Shown one piece after another: positions 24,401 through 39,000 of a stretch of 64,000 bases of DNA. Position 1 is the first letter of the stretch; each line of letters opens with the position of its first letter. Source of the stretch: Halichoerus grypus (Eukaryota; Chordata; Mammalia; Carnivora; Phocidae); NCBI RefSeq assembly GCF_964656455.1, contig NC_135722.1:110242234-110306233 (forward strand), written 5' to 3'. The notes under the pieces are model-generated. The model was not told the DNA's origin. It worked only from the letters and a program-made list of their open reading frames with translations, and did not search any database. A program made the translations under genes and the position numbers.

Positions 24401-27400
24401 CCCTCTCTTGCTGTGTCTCTCTCTCTCTGTCAAATAAATAAATAAAATCTTTAAAAAAAAAAAAAAAAAAAAAAAAGAAATAGGAGATCATCATCCTCAC
24501 TTTAAAAAAAAAAAAACAAATGATGTATCCAATACGGGGTTAGTAAGCAAAATACCTAAAGAATTCATACAACTCAACACTAAAAACCCCCAATAATCCA
24601 ATTTAAAAATGGGCAGAGGACCTGAACAGACATTTTTCCAAAGAAGACACGCAGATGGCCAACAAACACACAAAAAGATACTCAACATCACTCATCATCA
24701 GGGAAATACAAATCAAAAACACATGAGACCTAACCTCACATCACTTAGAATGACTAACATCAAAAAGACAAGAAATAACATGATGCTATAAAGAAAAGGG
24801 AACCCTCATGCACTGCTGGTAGGAACGTGAATTGGTGCAGACACTATGAACATTACAGAGGTTCTTCAAAAAATTAAAAAGAGAAATACCATACAATCTA
24901 GTAATCCCACTCCTGGTATTTACCCAAAGAAAATGAAAACACTAATTCAAAAGATAAATGCATCCCTATGCTCACTGCAGTATTTACAATAGCTAAGATA
25001 TGTAAGCAACCCAAGTGTCCATCAATAAATGGATAAAGAAGATGAAAGGATAAAGAAGCAATCAAAGACGGCAATGGAGTACAAGGACCTCAGGCTCACC
25101 TCATCCCTCGAACTCAGCTGGATAACTATTAAAACACCCTAAATACCCCAGAAGTCACCCTGAAGACTGACAGAACACACTCCACAACTAAAGGGAGAGA
25201 AGAAGCCACATCGAAGAAGGTACGAAGTGTGGAGACGTGGTCTGGGGGAGAAAGGGATTGCAGGGGCTGCAGAGGGGAGGGAGCCCTGGTTGCAAAGAAG
25301 CGGGAGAGACAGGGGCACACTGGAGAACACACAAGGAGAACGCTTCCCCAAAGCCACTGTCTGGGAAAATGACAGGGGCTGAATTTCCTGAGTTCTTGCA
25401 ACCAGCCAAGATTAAGGCCTGGAGTTTTCAAGGTCAGCGGGCTTGCCTGGGCTAGAGCCTGGAGGGCACTGCCCTACCGCTGGAGAGGAGGCAGGCAAAC
25501 AACCCAGAGGTGGACAGCGTGGAAACAGTGATCTGGAAAACCTGAAAACGTCTGGGGCACGCGGGGGGAGATTATTTGCTCTTCTTGGAGAGGCAGCGTT
25601 CACAGAGCCGCCTCTCTGGGAACAAAGGAGCCCACTGGCCCCACTCCCCTCCCCACCCCTCAGCATAAACACGGAGCCACCTGCAGTAAACAGCACAGCG
25701 CCCACACTGGCCGCCTAACCTGCTTACACCAGGTCCCACACCCCTGCGCTCTGCCGGGAAGGCCCTCCTCTGGCAGGCTTGCTCAGTCCCAGAGCAGCAG
25801 GCCCCTCCCCAGAAGACAAATAGAAACCCCTGCCCACACCACGTCTCCCAACCAGGGAGTTCTGCAAGGCCTCAGTTCTGGTGGAGTTGGTGTCAGGTCT
25901 CATTTCACAAGCAGACCAGCACACACCTCATTAAAACTCGCCACATTCAGGCCAGGGACCAAACACTGTCCACAGAGGGCAAGGAGAGCCCCTGCAGACC
26001 ACTGGCCCGAAGGACAGAGCGGCCAAACCACAGCAGCAGAGTGCATGCAGCACACATCTGAGACACTCCCTGAAGCACCAGGCCCTGGGCAGTGCAGACC
26101 TCTTCTTCATACTCTCAGGACGGGTCATATAACAGGCTTTTCTAACACAGAGAAAAGGAAGAGACACAGGCAAGATGCCAAGACAGAGGAATTTCTCCCA
26201 AAGGAAAGAAAAGGACAAAGCCACAGGCAAAGATCTAAGCCAAACTGATATAAGTAACATGCCTGATGGAGAATTTAAAGCAACGATTGTGAGGATACTC
26301 GCTGGGCTTGAGAAATGAATGGAAGACTTCAGGGAGGCCCTTACCGCAGAGATAAGAGAATAAAACAGAATCAGTCAGAGATGAAGAATGCACTAACTGA
26401 TCATGGAAACAGGATTGATGCAAAGAACGGCAGGCTAGAAGAAGCAGAGGAACGAATTAGTGATCCAGAAGACAAAGTAATGGAACATAATGACAATGAA
26501 CAAAAGAGAAAGAGGAATTATGGAACGTGAGAACACTTGGACAACTCAGCGACTCCATCAAACATCATAACGTTGGTATGACAGGAGTCCCAGGAGAAGA
26601 AGAGGAAAGGGGGCAGAAGGTTTATGTAAGGAAATAATAGCAGAAAACTTCCCTAATCTGGGGAAGGAAATGGACATCCAGATCCAGAAGGCACAGAGAA
26701 TTCCCATCAAAATCAACAAAAGCAGGCCAACACCAAGACATACTGTAGGAAAATTTGCAAACCACAGTAACAAAGAGTCTTAAAAGCAACAAGACAAAAG
26801 CAGTCCTTAACTTACAAGGGAAGACCCATAAGACTAGCTGCAGATCTCCCCACAGACACTTGGCAGGCCAGAAGGGAGTGGCATGATGTATTACTGAACG
26901 TGCTGAATGGGAAAAATCTGCAGCCAAGAATACTCTACCCAGTAAGGCTGTCATTCAGAATAGGAGACATGAAGTTTCCCAAACAAATAAAACTAAAGGA
27001 GTTCATGACCACTAAATCAGCCCTACAAGAAATATTAAAAGGGACTCTGTGAGTGGAAAGGAGAGACCAAAAGTAACAAAGACAAAGGATCAGATAAAAT
27101 CTCCAGAAACAAGGACAAAACAAGTAATAAAACTGCAGTAAATACATATCTGTAAATAATTATTTTGAATGTAAATGGACTAAACACTCTAATCAAAAGA
27201 CACAGGGTATCAGAATGGATAAAAAAGTAAGACCCATCTATGTGCTGCCTATAAGGGACTCACTTTAGAACTACAGACACCAGCAGATTGAAAGTGAGGG
27301 GATGGAGAACCACCTCTCATGCTAATGGACATCAAAACAAAGTCAGACTGGCAATACTTACATCAGACAAACCAGACTTCTTTGTTCTTGTATTGTTTTT

Positions 27401-30400
27401 GTCCTGCTTTGGTATCGGGGTAATACTGGCCTCATGGAATGATTCTGAATGTGTTCCCTCTATTCCATTATTTGTAAGATTTTGATAGAGATTGACATTA
27501 TTTCTTTTATATGTTTGGTAGAATTCACCAATGTAACCATGTGGTCTTGGGATTTTCTGTGCTAGGAGATTTCCAATTCCTAATTCACCTTTCATTCTTC
27601 TTATTGGTCTAAGAAAATTTCCTATTTCTTGGATTCACAATTCATGATTCAATCATGGTAATTTGTGCATTTCCTAAGTTATCAGATTTGTTGGTATATA
27701 ATTGTTTATAGTAATCTGTTATCACACTACGTATTTCTGTGGTTATCTGTTGTACTGTTTTCTCTCGCATTTCTCATTTTGACTTTCAGTCTTCTTTTTC
27801 TTAATGTAGTTAAAGCACTGCCAATTTTGTTTATTTTTTTGGAAAAACTGGTCATTACTTCCAACGTTATATTATTGTTTAATTTGGTCACTATTTCATT
27901 ATTTCTGATTTTTCTTTGTTATTTCTTTCCTGTACTAATTTCAGCTAAGTTTCTTCTTTTTCTAGTTCCTTGTGGTATAATGTTAAGTTTTTTATTTGGA
28001 ATTTTTTTCTTCATACAAGCATTTATAGCATAAATTTCACTCTAACATATGCTTTTGCTGTATCCCACAGGTTTTGGAATATTGTTTTCTTTCTCTTTTG
28101 CTTTGAGATATATTTTGATTTGCTGTTTGATTTCTTATTTGGCCTACTGCTTGTGCAGTAGTATGCTGTTTAATATTTATATATTAAATATTTAATATTT
28201 ACATTGTAGATTTTCCAGCTCTTTTTTTATTGTTGATCTTTAGTTTCATACCATTGTGGATGGAAGATATACTTGGTATAATTTCAGTCTTCTTAAATTT
28301 GTAATATTTGTTATGTCTCTTTTTATGTGATTTAACCAGGGGATTCTTCTGTGTGTACTTAAAAAACTGTGTATTCTATTTTTCTTGGATGGAATGTTTT
28401 TTATAGATCTTTTAGAACAATGTATTCTGAAGGATGCTTTAAGTAAAAAATGTTCTTTGTGAAAGCATATCAGAGGAGATGGGCGCCTGGGTGGCTCAGT
28501 TGGTGAAGCGCCTGCCTTCAGCTCAGGTCATGATCCCAGGGTCCTGGGATCGAGTCCTGCATCGGGCTCCCTGCTCCACAGGGAGCCTGCCTCTCTCTCT
28601 GGTGGGGGGGTGGAGGGGGGAATCGAACTAGTTCAAGAAAAACCCACCAACCAACCAAAAAAAACAAAACAGAACAAAACAAGAGACAGCACTTTAACAA
28701 AGTCAACATAACCGAGTATTTCTAGAAGGAGTAAGCGGCCAACGTGTCAAATCCTAAGCTGGTGGTCCCAGAAGGCCTAGTCCAACGGGGTTTCTAGAGA
28801 GTGCCACACTCTCCCTCGAGTCATTTCCGTTCCTGCTGTCCCCCTGGGAACCGACACAACTACGGCAGGAACAGGCTGCACTCAAATGCACACATACAGA
28901 AACCTCTGCGTGAAGATGAACTCACATCACGGCCCTGTGCGTCTACATCACCGACCCTCAGCCAGCTCAAAGTGCACGGCTACTGCCCTCCTGTTTTCTT
29001 TTTCTAACACGTACAGTACACTGCGGATTTTCTGTGTTTTAAAGGAAGCCTCTCTCTGACGGCCGTGCCCCCGGTGCCCCCAGCCAACCTGCGCGTTCCA
29101 GCGCCTGTGCTCTCTATTGAGCTGACTGATCAGGACCTCCGCGGCTTGGATTGTCTCCTGCGCTCTGCTCACTTCAGCTTCCAGTTTGGCGGCTTCTGAC
29201 GTCCTGCTCTGGAATCTGTGAAAACGTTAACATCAATGAAAGGCAAAGGGATTTAAGAGAGATTTGACTAAAGGAGCCTTAGTAAGTGAGCTTTTCTCTA
29301 CGTTAATGGTAATACTGATAATATTTGCGTTCAGGATAGCACGAACGCAGCAGACACAGCAGGGTGCAGATGTGAAAGGCAGGGCGGCTGGAGCATAAAC
29401 TCCTCCCTGTGATGTTCAGGGCCCTGTGGGAGGGTCGACCCCCCCCCCGCCCCGCCTCCTCAGTTTTCCCTGATTCGAGCCTCCCATGTCAACCTCTGAA
29501 GGATAAACACGCTGTCCTCTTCTGGATATCCTGCTTCTTCAGGACGTCCCACGTGCCTGGAATACCTTCCAGCCCCTTTCTTACCCACCCCCCAGCACTC
29601 TAACTCCTTCAAATACCTACCTATCAAAAATATAAAGAAAATTTTAAAACTCACTTCAAATATCCATTACATATATTCTTTCCCTATGTGCCCACTTGCC
29701 CAAGTTTATAACCATCCTTTTAAATTATTTTCCTTAAAAAATACTTGTACAAATTATTTTATTAAATAAAACAGTAATATTCCAGCTGATTACCTAGTCC
29801 TTCAATAAATACATAAGTACTTATAAAATGCCCAGGATTGTGCTAAGCATCGAAAACAAAACAATAAACAACAACAAAAAATCATGTCATGTAATCCTCA
29901 GAACAATAGCTCAAAATAAGTGTTATGATTCTCACGTTCCAAACGGATTTTCTTACAGGTTTCACCAGTAATCAGTAGAGGATCTAAAATCCACCCACGT
30001 ATGGGTGCATCTGACACTATGTTCCATGCAATTTACAGTGCATCTTATTGCCTCTCTAAGCGCTCAATTCCTTCTCCTACACATGGGAGTAAAACTCAGT
30101 TTTCCAGTATGGAAGCCACCAGCCACAAGTGGCGATTTAAATTTAAATTAACTAAAAGTAAACAAAATCTGAAATTCAATTCCTCAGTCACATTACCCAC
30201 ATTTCAAGGGCTGGTGGCCACCACGCTGGATGGTGCAGACTACAGAACTCCCATCGTGTCATCAGCTCCGCTCAAGACCTGGAAGTAGAGACCACACCTA
30301 CTCACCTCAGCAGCTCATACTACGTACATGGTTCTGCCGTAAGTATTTGCTGAATCAAGCTAACTTGAATGTTTCTGTATAAATTATACTAAAATGGCAA

Positions 30401-33400
30401 ATGTCTCAATTCTGTCAAGTTAGAATTTAAATATTGATAGATCATATTTATTTTTCAACTACATTTTTCTTTGTACATATACAAGAAAATAAGATTGTCA
30501 CTCACAATCTAGGGTCAATTAAACCTTAATTAAGAATCAAGTAAATGGCTATTAACCAGCATTGATTCATTCTTGATAATCACTCTAAACTGGAAAATGC
30601 CATTCTGTTTTACTTAAAATTCAAAGTTAATTCTGAAGGTTTTTTTAAATAATCCTTCCACAATATTGACAGTATGGCGTAGTGATTAAGAACAGGAACT
30701 TTATGGAGTGAGACAAATCTACGATCTAGTGCTAGCTTTGTCAGTTACTAACTGTTCAACGTAGGAAAATAAACCTTCTTAATGTGCAGGATGAAAATAC
30801 CCACCTCTGGGTTTATGTGAAGTACTAAAAATGACACGTATGTGAAGTGCCCAGCACAACAGATCACACGTGTACTACCAGATGTGAACCACCCAATAAA
30901 TACCGAACACTTGGCTGAACAGTAAGCACCAATTCTCAGCACAGGACACTGAAAGGAATGAATACTTTCCTCACGCTTCTCTAATTATATCTAGAAGAAA
31001 ATGATGAAGTTTCTTTCCTGTATCTATAACATACAAAAAAATTGAGAAATATTGAAATGACTGGATTTACGGGTTTGAGGCATTTTTTTTTCTCTATAAG
31101 TAAATATATGTAAATATAAACAAGATCATTATTTCCTGTATGGAGAAAAAAATAATAGTTTTCAGTCTGATGAATTTATTTCTTGGTACAGTAATTTATA
31201 TTTCTTCCATAAAAAAAAGATGGAAAATGGAACACACCACTTGAAAAAAAGTATGTATTTAGAAAAGTTGGGAGTCTTACAAAACTAGAAGCAAATGATA
31301 ACATAGCACAGTGTTTAATCACGTATGCTCTAGCTTCCCAATTTTCACGATTTTTAAAGGGACACAGTCCCACATTTGCTATGATTCCCACACCAGTATT
31401 TTCCACCCTATACTCTACAGCAATCACATGAAGCCAGAGGTTAAGGAAAGGTTTTATGATTAATAATATTCATAAATGGTCCTGAAATTTAAGTACGATA
31501 TTGCGTAAAGGAGTATGTTTTTAAACATTCAAAGTACAAAACTAAAAGGACACAATAGTCTTAATGTGATCCTGCGCCTCAGGCAGATTACAGAACAGGT
31601 CACGTGAAGCAAGTCTGGATAACACGGAAATGCAGACGCCAAATGTAAGGACTCTGGGCATGAACCTACTACATTCTCTCCCTCTTGCACGAGTCCCCCG
31701 TGGCTCAGGAGTAGACACAGGGACAGCTCCACAAGGGAGACTTCAACTGTGTTTGTTCCTACCAAAATCACTGTTTAAAAAAGGACTACCTTCTATATTA
31801 TTTCACATGCTTCCCTATTTTAGAGTGATAAATCACTAAAGGAAGTGAAAATAATGATTATATGATTTTCAAAACTGAAACCTTAGTTTTCAAATATCCA
31901 AAATACATTTTTTTTTTTCAAAATACATTTTAAACTTAACTTACTTCTCTTTGAGTTCTGATACTTTCTGGCCAACAGAATTTAGAAGCTCCTCTAGTTT
32001 CCTTTTTCTGTCTTCAGTTTTCTTCAAATTTCTAAAATATAATTCCATTTTATAAAAGTTATTCTATTTTATATATCAACAACAGCAGAAACAACCCCTT
32101 CTATCCCTTCTAAAGCCCTACCAAATGAAACCAAGGGAATTAAAAAAAAAAAAAAAAAAAAGATATTCATGCACAAAGATAAAGAGAATGAAAGAGAAAA
32201 GAACTGCACTGGAGTGACTTTAATAAAATTTTGAAAGGTGGTAAGTGACATAATGGAATGCAAAATGCCAAAAGTTGAGAGGCTGCAGGAAGAAAAGTCA
32301 AAGAATTCCAAATGCTCAGGAACTGAGGACAACAGGTCCTCTGAAGATAACAGAGCTGAATACAGAAAGTTTTCCAATAGTTGATATAATCAATCCATCA
32401 ACCTCAGATTCCCTCCCACACTGAGAATGGACTATCCTCTTAACACATCCCTGAAGGTCAAGCTTAGAACCCTCACCCACCCCCACCCATACCCTAGGCA
32501 GAAAGTAGGAAGATTCTTCTAGAGAAGACTAGACTTACCTCCTCCCCGCAAAATTACCCACAACATCTGAGAGACTGCCGTCAAATGACCAGCTCCCACT
32601 GCTGCAAATCTGTGCTTTGCACAAACTGACTAAAGGATTTGTCAAAACACAGACTCCAAGGCCTCGCACCCCTGCACTCCCAGCATCTCTGACTCAGTAA
32701 GTGTGGACAGAGCTCAAAAATGGGGGCTCTTCCCAAGTTCCCAGGGGACGCTGATGCTGCTAGCTTGGGGATCCCACTTCGAGAACTACTGCAATAGATA
32801 AGGCCTTCAAAATTGTGAGATTAAACTACTTCTCACCTAGTATTGTAAACCCAGGTAATTTTAGACGGGCAAGATGTCAAAACATTTTTCATCCTATATA
32901 CCCTTTCTAATGTGGAGGATGTGTTCTAGAAAAATGAAGGACTAAACTAAGAAAGAGAAGGACCCGAAACAAAAGAATACAATCAGAAAAGAGAAAGAGA
33001 TGAAGATAGTCGCCGGAACCGTGGTGAAGAGAAGCCTGAAGAGAACAGCTGTTAGCAGGGAGGCCTGGGGAAGACGGACCCACATTAGAACAGGAGGACA
33101 AAAGGCTCTAGGAGGGATAATAGTAAGAAAGAACACATAAAACACAGAGATTCTGAATATGGTTTAGGGTCTGTTTTAAGGCTGTGGATAAATATGTGAT
33201 ATGTCAACAGAAAAAAAATAATCCATTTTAAAAATGAGGAAATTATTGATATTAAGAAAAAACAAAAAGATGTACAAGAAAGGAAATATACCCATAAGAT
33301 ACGGTACGTCTCAACTGTGGAAAATACTTATATAGTCAAAATAATATAAACATTTAATATTATTCATTACACAAAAATATGTGACAAATTAACACAAAAA

Positions 33401-36033
33401 TTTCACATAAGTATATTGAGAAAAAGAAGTTTAGGCAGCTAACAATCTCCTTGTCCAGGGTAAGAAGAGATGAGGTCACACACAGATCAATCGAGAACAT
33501 GACATGCCTCTCCTGCGCATAGAACCAGTGCTGACTTAGGAACAACCCCCAATTAAAAGTAAATGTTAAACTGTCCCCCTACCTGCCCAGACCATGTGTT
33601 ATAAAATATATACAACACATTTCCTAGAACTTAGAAGGAGAAAGCAAATTTAAAAGCCCTAACTTTCCAAAACCTACTTTTTTGTACCTTAATATTACTC
33701 ATTCACAAAATTTAACTCTTTGTAAAAGAACTTCTACCAATTTATCCTTCCAACAACATAATAATGGTAGGGGGGAAAAATGAGTTGGTTCTGCTCTCCA
33801 ACTTCTTTTAACTGCATTTTCTTTTGATCTGTTTAATTTTATTTAACTGACTCATGTTATATGTTTTAATGCTGTCAGCTGCCTTTTTAGGTATAAACAA
33901 GAAATATAACCTAAATAAACCCCAATAACTAAGTCATTAAATTGGTGCAAATAAACAAAGGTTAGACTTCTTTATATTCGGTATCTCACTCACGATTCTA
34001 ATCCCGCTTGCTCAGCTTCCAGAGGCTGAATGCGCTCCAGGACGTGGGAGTACTGGACGTTTGCTCTGACCCACGCAGCCAGAGGGGCAGCCGCCGTGCT
34101 GGCCCGCTTCGCATTCTGGAACATCCACCTCAAGTTAGCCAACACCCTAACTTCATTTCAAACAAAAGCAAAAGTAATCCTGGTCTATTTTGCTTAAGCA
34201 TTTAATAATTCATCCCCCCAAATGAAGTTTTTGGTTGATAGTTAAATAACAATAATGTGAATTGTTATTTTCACTAAGATAACCTTGAACTTTTGCTTCC
34301 AAATAAATATTTTTGAGCCACATAAATATTTAATAAAATGATATTTTATTGACATAAGCACTCCATCAGCTACGTTTATAATGAATATATGTCTGTCCAC
34401 AACGATGTTCAGGCACCAGTTCTTCTCTTCTGTCCACGGGACACATCCTTATTGGATAAAAGCAACCCTGAAACCATGTTACCAACATCAGAGATGATGC
34501 ACAAAACATTTTGTATAAGAGATCTAAAAAAAATACCAGCATCATGGAATTTAAACTGTTCACTGAAATGAGATGCAAGTGTCCTCAGGCAGGTTATCTG
34601 TTATTATATGACAAACATGCAGGAAGGAAGAAAGGCAGACCAGGCAGGCGGGAAGTTCAGGAATGACAGACTGACACTAAGATGCAAACGTGTTGCACGT
34701 ATGACACTGACGGTGCTCTCCAGACCCACCTGGATTCCCGCCCACCTGTCTGCCGCTCCAGGCTTCTGACACACAAGCCCTACGGCTCACTATTATCGTT
34801 TACTCTTAGTCTTCAGGCAGTGTAAATAATCGACAATGAAAAGCCATCACGTTTTAACAAGCAGAATATTACAGAGCATGGGAAGGGGATTGATGGCGTA
34901 GCTGTTAAAAATTACCTTTGAATCAAAAGATCCCTTATTTTTATAAAGAAGTTCTTCAACGCTCTCTCTTATTTCCTTGGGAATATTTCGTGCATCAAAA
35001 GTTGCTATGTCTTCTCTTACACCTCTTTTTGCAAGGAAACTAAAATTAAAACATTACTTCAAATGAGGCTAAATAAAATTTGCCATTTCTGACAATAACA
35101 TCGATTTAACAAAATGGTATACGCAGTACTTTTCATCCACTAGTTAACAAAACATAGGGTCCTGAAGTATCCCAGCTTCTCATGTGCTGCCCGTCACTTT
35201 GTAAAGACCACAAGGGCGAACTCCAGAGAGAGGCCCCGCGGTTCCTCGCCTCCTGTCGGTAACGTGCAGCGGTGAAGGGCACGCATCACAGTCCTCGTAT
35301 TCTACCCACATCCCTTTCTGTGAACTGCTCTATGCTCGTCTGTTCTAGGATAGGTCAGAAAATTTCCTGACTCCGTTCTAAGAAAGGGACTCCCAAGTGT
35401 TCCTCAACCTGCACCTCCCTTGCCACCTCTGGATAGGAAAGGACTCCACCATGACCCCCAGTCCCAGTGTGGATCTGAGTGTGGGCACAAACCACAACAC
35501 CGTCACCAGAACGTGAAAGCTGAAGCCACGCGGCTGCATGTTTCGTTAACACCCGGCCTTTTCTCTCCCGGTGCGTGTCTTGTATTATTTACGGGGCTCC
35601 TGCCCTCGCTCCTTCTGACTCCACCAAGAGTGCAAGACTCTGAGGAGAGCGACAGTATTTCCTTCATCAGTAAATCACAGGAAACACAATGCTCTGTACC
35701 GTGGGTGGGCCAAATAAATGATGGCATTTATTGAGATGTTCTTCAAGATTTTAGGCATTCTTTTTTTCCCTCTGTGGATACTTATATCACATATTATGGA
35801 GAAAGGAAAACAGATCTTGGTATAGGATCACATAGAGTATCTTGAAATATTACAGCAAAATGTGTAACTAGGTAATTAATGAAGCACAGTTTGAGAAACA
35901 ATGTAAGAAGTATTTAAAAATATGAAAGAGGGGCGCCTGGCTGGCTCAGTCAGTACAGCATGTGACTCTTGGTCGTGGGGTTGTGGGTTCAAGCCCCATG
36001 CTGGTTGTAGAGATTACTTAAAAATAAAATCTA

Positions 36034-36064
<31 letters not shown>

Positions 36065-39000
36065 GTGTACTTCACCGGTGAAATAATAACATTTTTCACA
36101 AATTCAAAAACTTACCTTTTCATGCTCACCCAAGATGTATCAAAGATACCCATCAACCTTAAAACGCCCTCAAGAATATCTCTGATGACATCAGGTGGCA
36201 TACGCAGTGAGCGAATTTCTGAAAGAGATTCTGGCTTAATGTTTCCAACTGCTAGTTTAGCTTCATTGACTAGAGGCTAAAAAGACAAAGAGCATTTTTT
36301 ACTTTCAAAAAATATATATGTAAAAATCACTAACTCTAGAAGTTACTGAATATTTGTCATTTTATTAAAAATAACTCGTTATTAATATCCTTTCTCTTCA
36401 AATATCAAAATGCTTTGAAACACACAAAATACAAAATCTTCAAATTCTTACCACCCTAACTGTAAGAGTCTAATTTAGAAAAAATCCCATTTGTTTTGAG
36501 ACAATTTGCCATTTTCAAGAGGCTCCTTATATTCTATGACTAGCTGGCTAATAACCTAGTGAGGAGCCAAAAAAGAGCCTGAGAGTTTGACTTAATTTCC
36601 CTACAACACATTTTTCTCCTCGACACTCAAACAACATGGCTCACGGGAAACGCGGATGGTTTCTGATGACCTCCCTTCTCCCGGCCGACCTTGCTTCCTG
36701 CGTCTCTTCCATGAAGACCATGCTGTTGGAACCCATGCCTGCTAATACTGCTAGAACTCCCAGACACAGCCAGGAGTCAGGCTCAGACAACACTCCGCTG
36801 TAGCCTACCTGCACCTCCTTTAATTCATCGTCAATTTTGTTTTTTCTTTCTTCAATTTTAACAACTTCTTCTGCTATTTTGTGCTTCAGTCTTTCAAGTT
36901 CTGTCTTTTGCTCACTAGCATCCTAGAGGAATATTTAAATGGTATTCCAATTAATTTTCATGCACTTGATATTTTAAAGCATGATATCAAAAATATAAAT
37001 TATTTTAAAATAACATCTTCCATTAAATGTTTTCCTAATGTTAATTGACATGAAAGTTCCTAAGATGCCTGGGAAATGAATGTTATAATTTACTACGTAT
37101 TTACTATCAGGAAGTTTCTATGCTTTATTTGTTTTAATGTTTCCAAATAGCAAAGCAATAAATGCTTATTATATAAAAACCAAGCAACTCAGAATTGCAA
37201 AACTTAGAAAATTATCATAATATACATTTAACACTTGGAATAAATAATTCAGAGAGGTTGGTACTACTATACTCATCTCATAAATGAACAAACTAAAGTC
37301 TTCTATAATTCTTTTTTTTTTTTTTTTAAGATTTTATTTATTTATTTGAGAGTGAGAGAGAGAGAGAGCGCACATGAGAGGGGGGAGGGTCAGAGGGAGG
37401 AGCAGACTCCCTGCCGAGCAGGGAGCCCGATGTGGGACTCGATCCAGGGACTCCAGGATCATGACCTGAGCCGAAGGCAGTCGCTTAACCAACTGAGCCA
37501 CCCAGGCGCCCTAAAGTCTTCTATAATTCTAACAGTAAAGACTAACAACTCTTAGAGACTACAGTGTATTAGAAGTTTGTGTTTCTACACTTTAGACAAA
37601 AATTGAAATCATGACACAATTTGATGGTAAATAAATCAACAAAAATCAGTACAGATTCAAAGAACAGTAAATTATATACTAATAACACGTGAACTCTATT
37701 CATGCACGCAAGTATCAGGGATCCCACATATGGAAGGAGGAAATCTGTCAAGAAACCTTTGCAGAGTCCTCACGAGTGGTTCCCAACCAGGTTCTGATCG
37801 CCCAGGGAGCTTCAGAGCGAATGCCTGGTGCTCCGTTGCCGAAGTATACCCCAACACTTCATCTGGGCGCAGGCAGCGCGCAGAAAGACCTAGACGCACC
37901 AGGGGGCTCCGACCTGGAGCCGAAGCTGAGACTCAGGGCCCCGGCCAACTCCTCCACAGTCCCACCCTGAGCTCCCTTACATGTCAGTGCAACTGGAACC
38001 GTGGGCTCCTCAGAAGGGAACTCACGTGTCCCATCACACATGCAAACATCCTCCAAGGCCCAGCACGCGTGTTGTTCTGCCACCTGGAAGTGAGCCCTAC
38101 TCCAGGATTTTACAGTATTTAATCTGTACCTTTCTCAAGTCACAGACCTGGAGCTGCAAGCTTTGCAAGTTCACACAGTTTGATATTTAGCTATCTCTCC
38201 AGACTATACTTTGTTATAAAATAATGAACAGAAATGTCTATTTATAGTTAAGCAAAATTACTAGTATACAAGATACCCAGCGACTCTTCTGTGTCTCAGC
38301 TAGGCCAGACAGCTAGCTACCCTAGAGTCAGAGAAAACTCTTCTGCGGGGGGCCGACCGCAGGGCAGCACAGCTGTCCGAGTCCGACTGCAGCTCGCCAG
38401 TCTGAGGGCACACGGGCACACGCACTGCTCAATGGTCTCTTTTCATCAACAGCATTATCCTTCACACAGCCTTCACTTGTTTCATACTTCAAATTACTCT
38501 TCAAAGGTAAGGAGGTGACAGGTATTTTTTAATAATAAAAGTGGCTGTCTGCTTTACATAAATCTTTATAGTAATTTGTTTCCAAAATACCTTGAGGAAA
38601 GAGTGATGCTAAAGTTTTATAGTATGAAAATTACATTTGATTTTCTATTACATTACTTACCAAGTCAGGTACTCAATAAAATTATCCTAGAAACACTGAA
38701 TGTGTACATAACCATCATGTATCTGGAAATGTTATTGCTTTTGAAAGTTTCCCAAATGCCAATGGAATTATTTTGGCATATCAGGGGAAATCTTGATTAT
38801 GTCATTCAAGTCAGTCTAGATATTCCTCCTGTGAAGCTCACAGTTCTTAAGAACCCTACCCACACTCAGATTTCCAATGAAGACGACCAAACTCACAAAG
38901 AAAGCTTCTTTTGTGAATAAGAATAAAACAATCAAGTATGAAAAAGTACATAAGAAAATAGAGTGGGAAATAGAAGATTTCATAAAGTACCCTCCGAGGG

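Larger units (their letters stand above)
22190..25045 (+). mobile_element. LINE-1 ORF2 (reverse transcriptase to C-terminus), interrupted
   Basis: Broken ORF2. [18 protein letters not shown] and [20 protein letters not shown] peptides mark the reverse transcriptase, and 23600-24200 and 24540-25040 the C-terminal region. Split by an L1 3' end (22290-22617) and a Can-SINE (24260-24515). Stops and frameshifts throughout, so inactive. This L1 is older than both insertions. Confidence 0.85.
21297..29088 (-). other. DYNC2H1: Intron dominated by LINE-1
   Basis: Contains a 41-bp duplication, antisense L2, an AAAAT array, about 6 kb of L1 in both orientations and two Can-SINEs. 28601-29088 shows nothing apart from a purine-rich run. 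Confidence 0.7.
29216..31944 (-). other. DYNC2H1: Intron with two MIRs
   Basis: Beyond the MIR copies listed I see nothing in 29216-29800 or 30910-31944. Confidence 0.65.
35040..36115 (-). other. DYNC2H1: Intron with short Can-SINE and tetranucleotide repeat
   Basis: 35040-35925 shows nothing recognisable. The CAAT array ends about 50 bases from the donor of the exon at 36116. Confidence 0.65.

Noticed and set aside
25440..25750. GC-rich patch that could be a CpG island and promoter
   Set aside because: It is the 5' UTR of an L1 element in the middle of an intron; no first exon follows.
36034..36064. Regularly spaced short repeats that could suggest a CRISPR-like array
   Set aside because: It is a tetranucleotide microsatellite from a SINE tail without spacers.
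37690..38520. Overlapping open frames of 60-130 codons in a GC-rich intron stretch
   Set aside because: No similarity I recognise, no conserved splice partners, frames on both strands as expected by chance.
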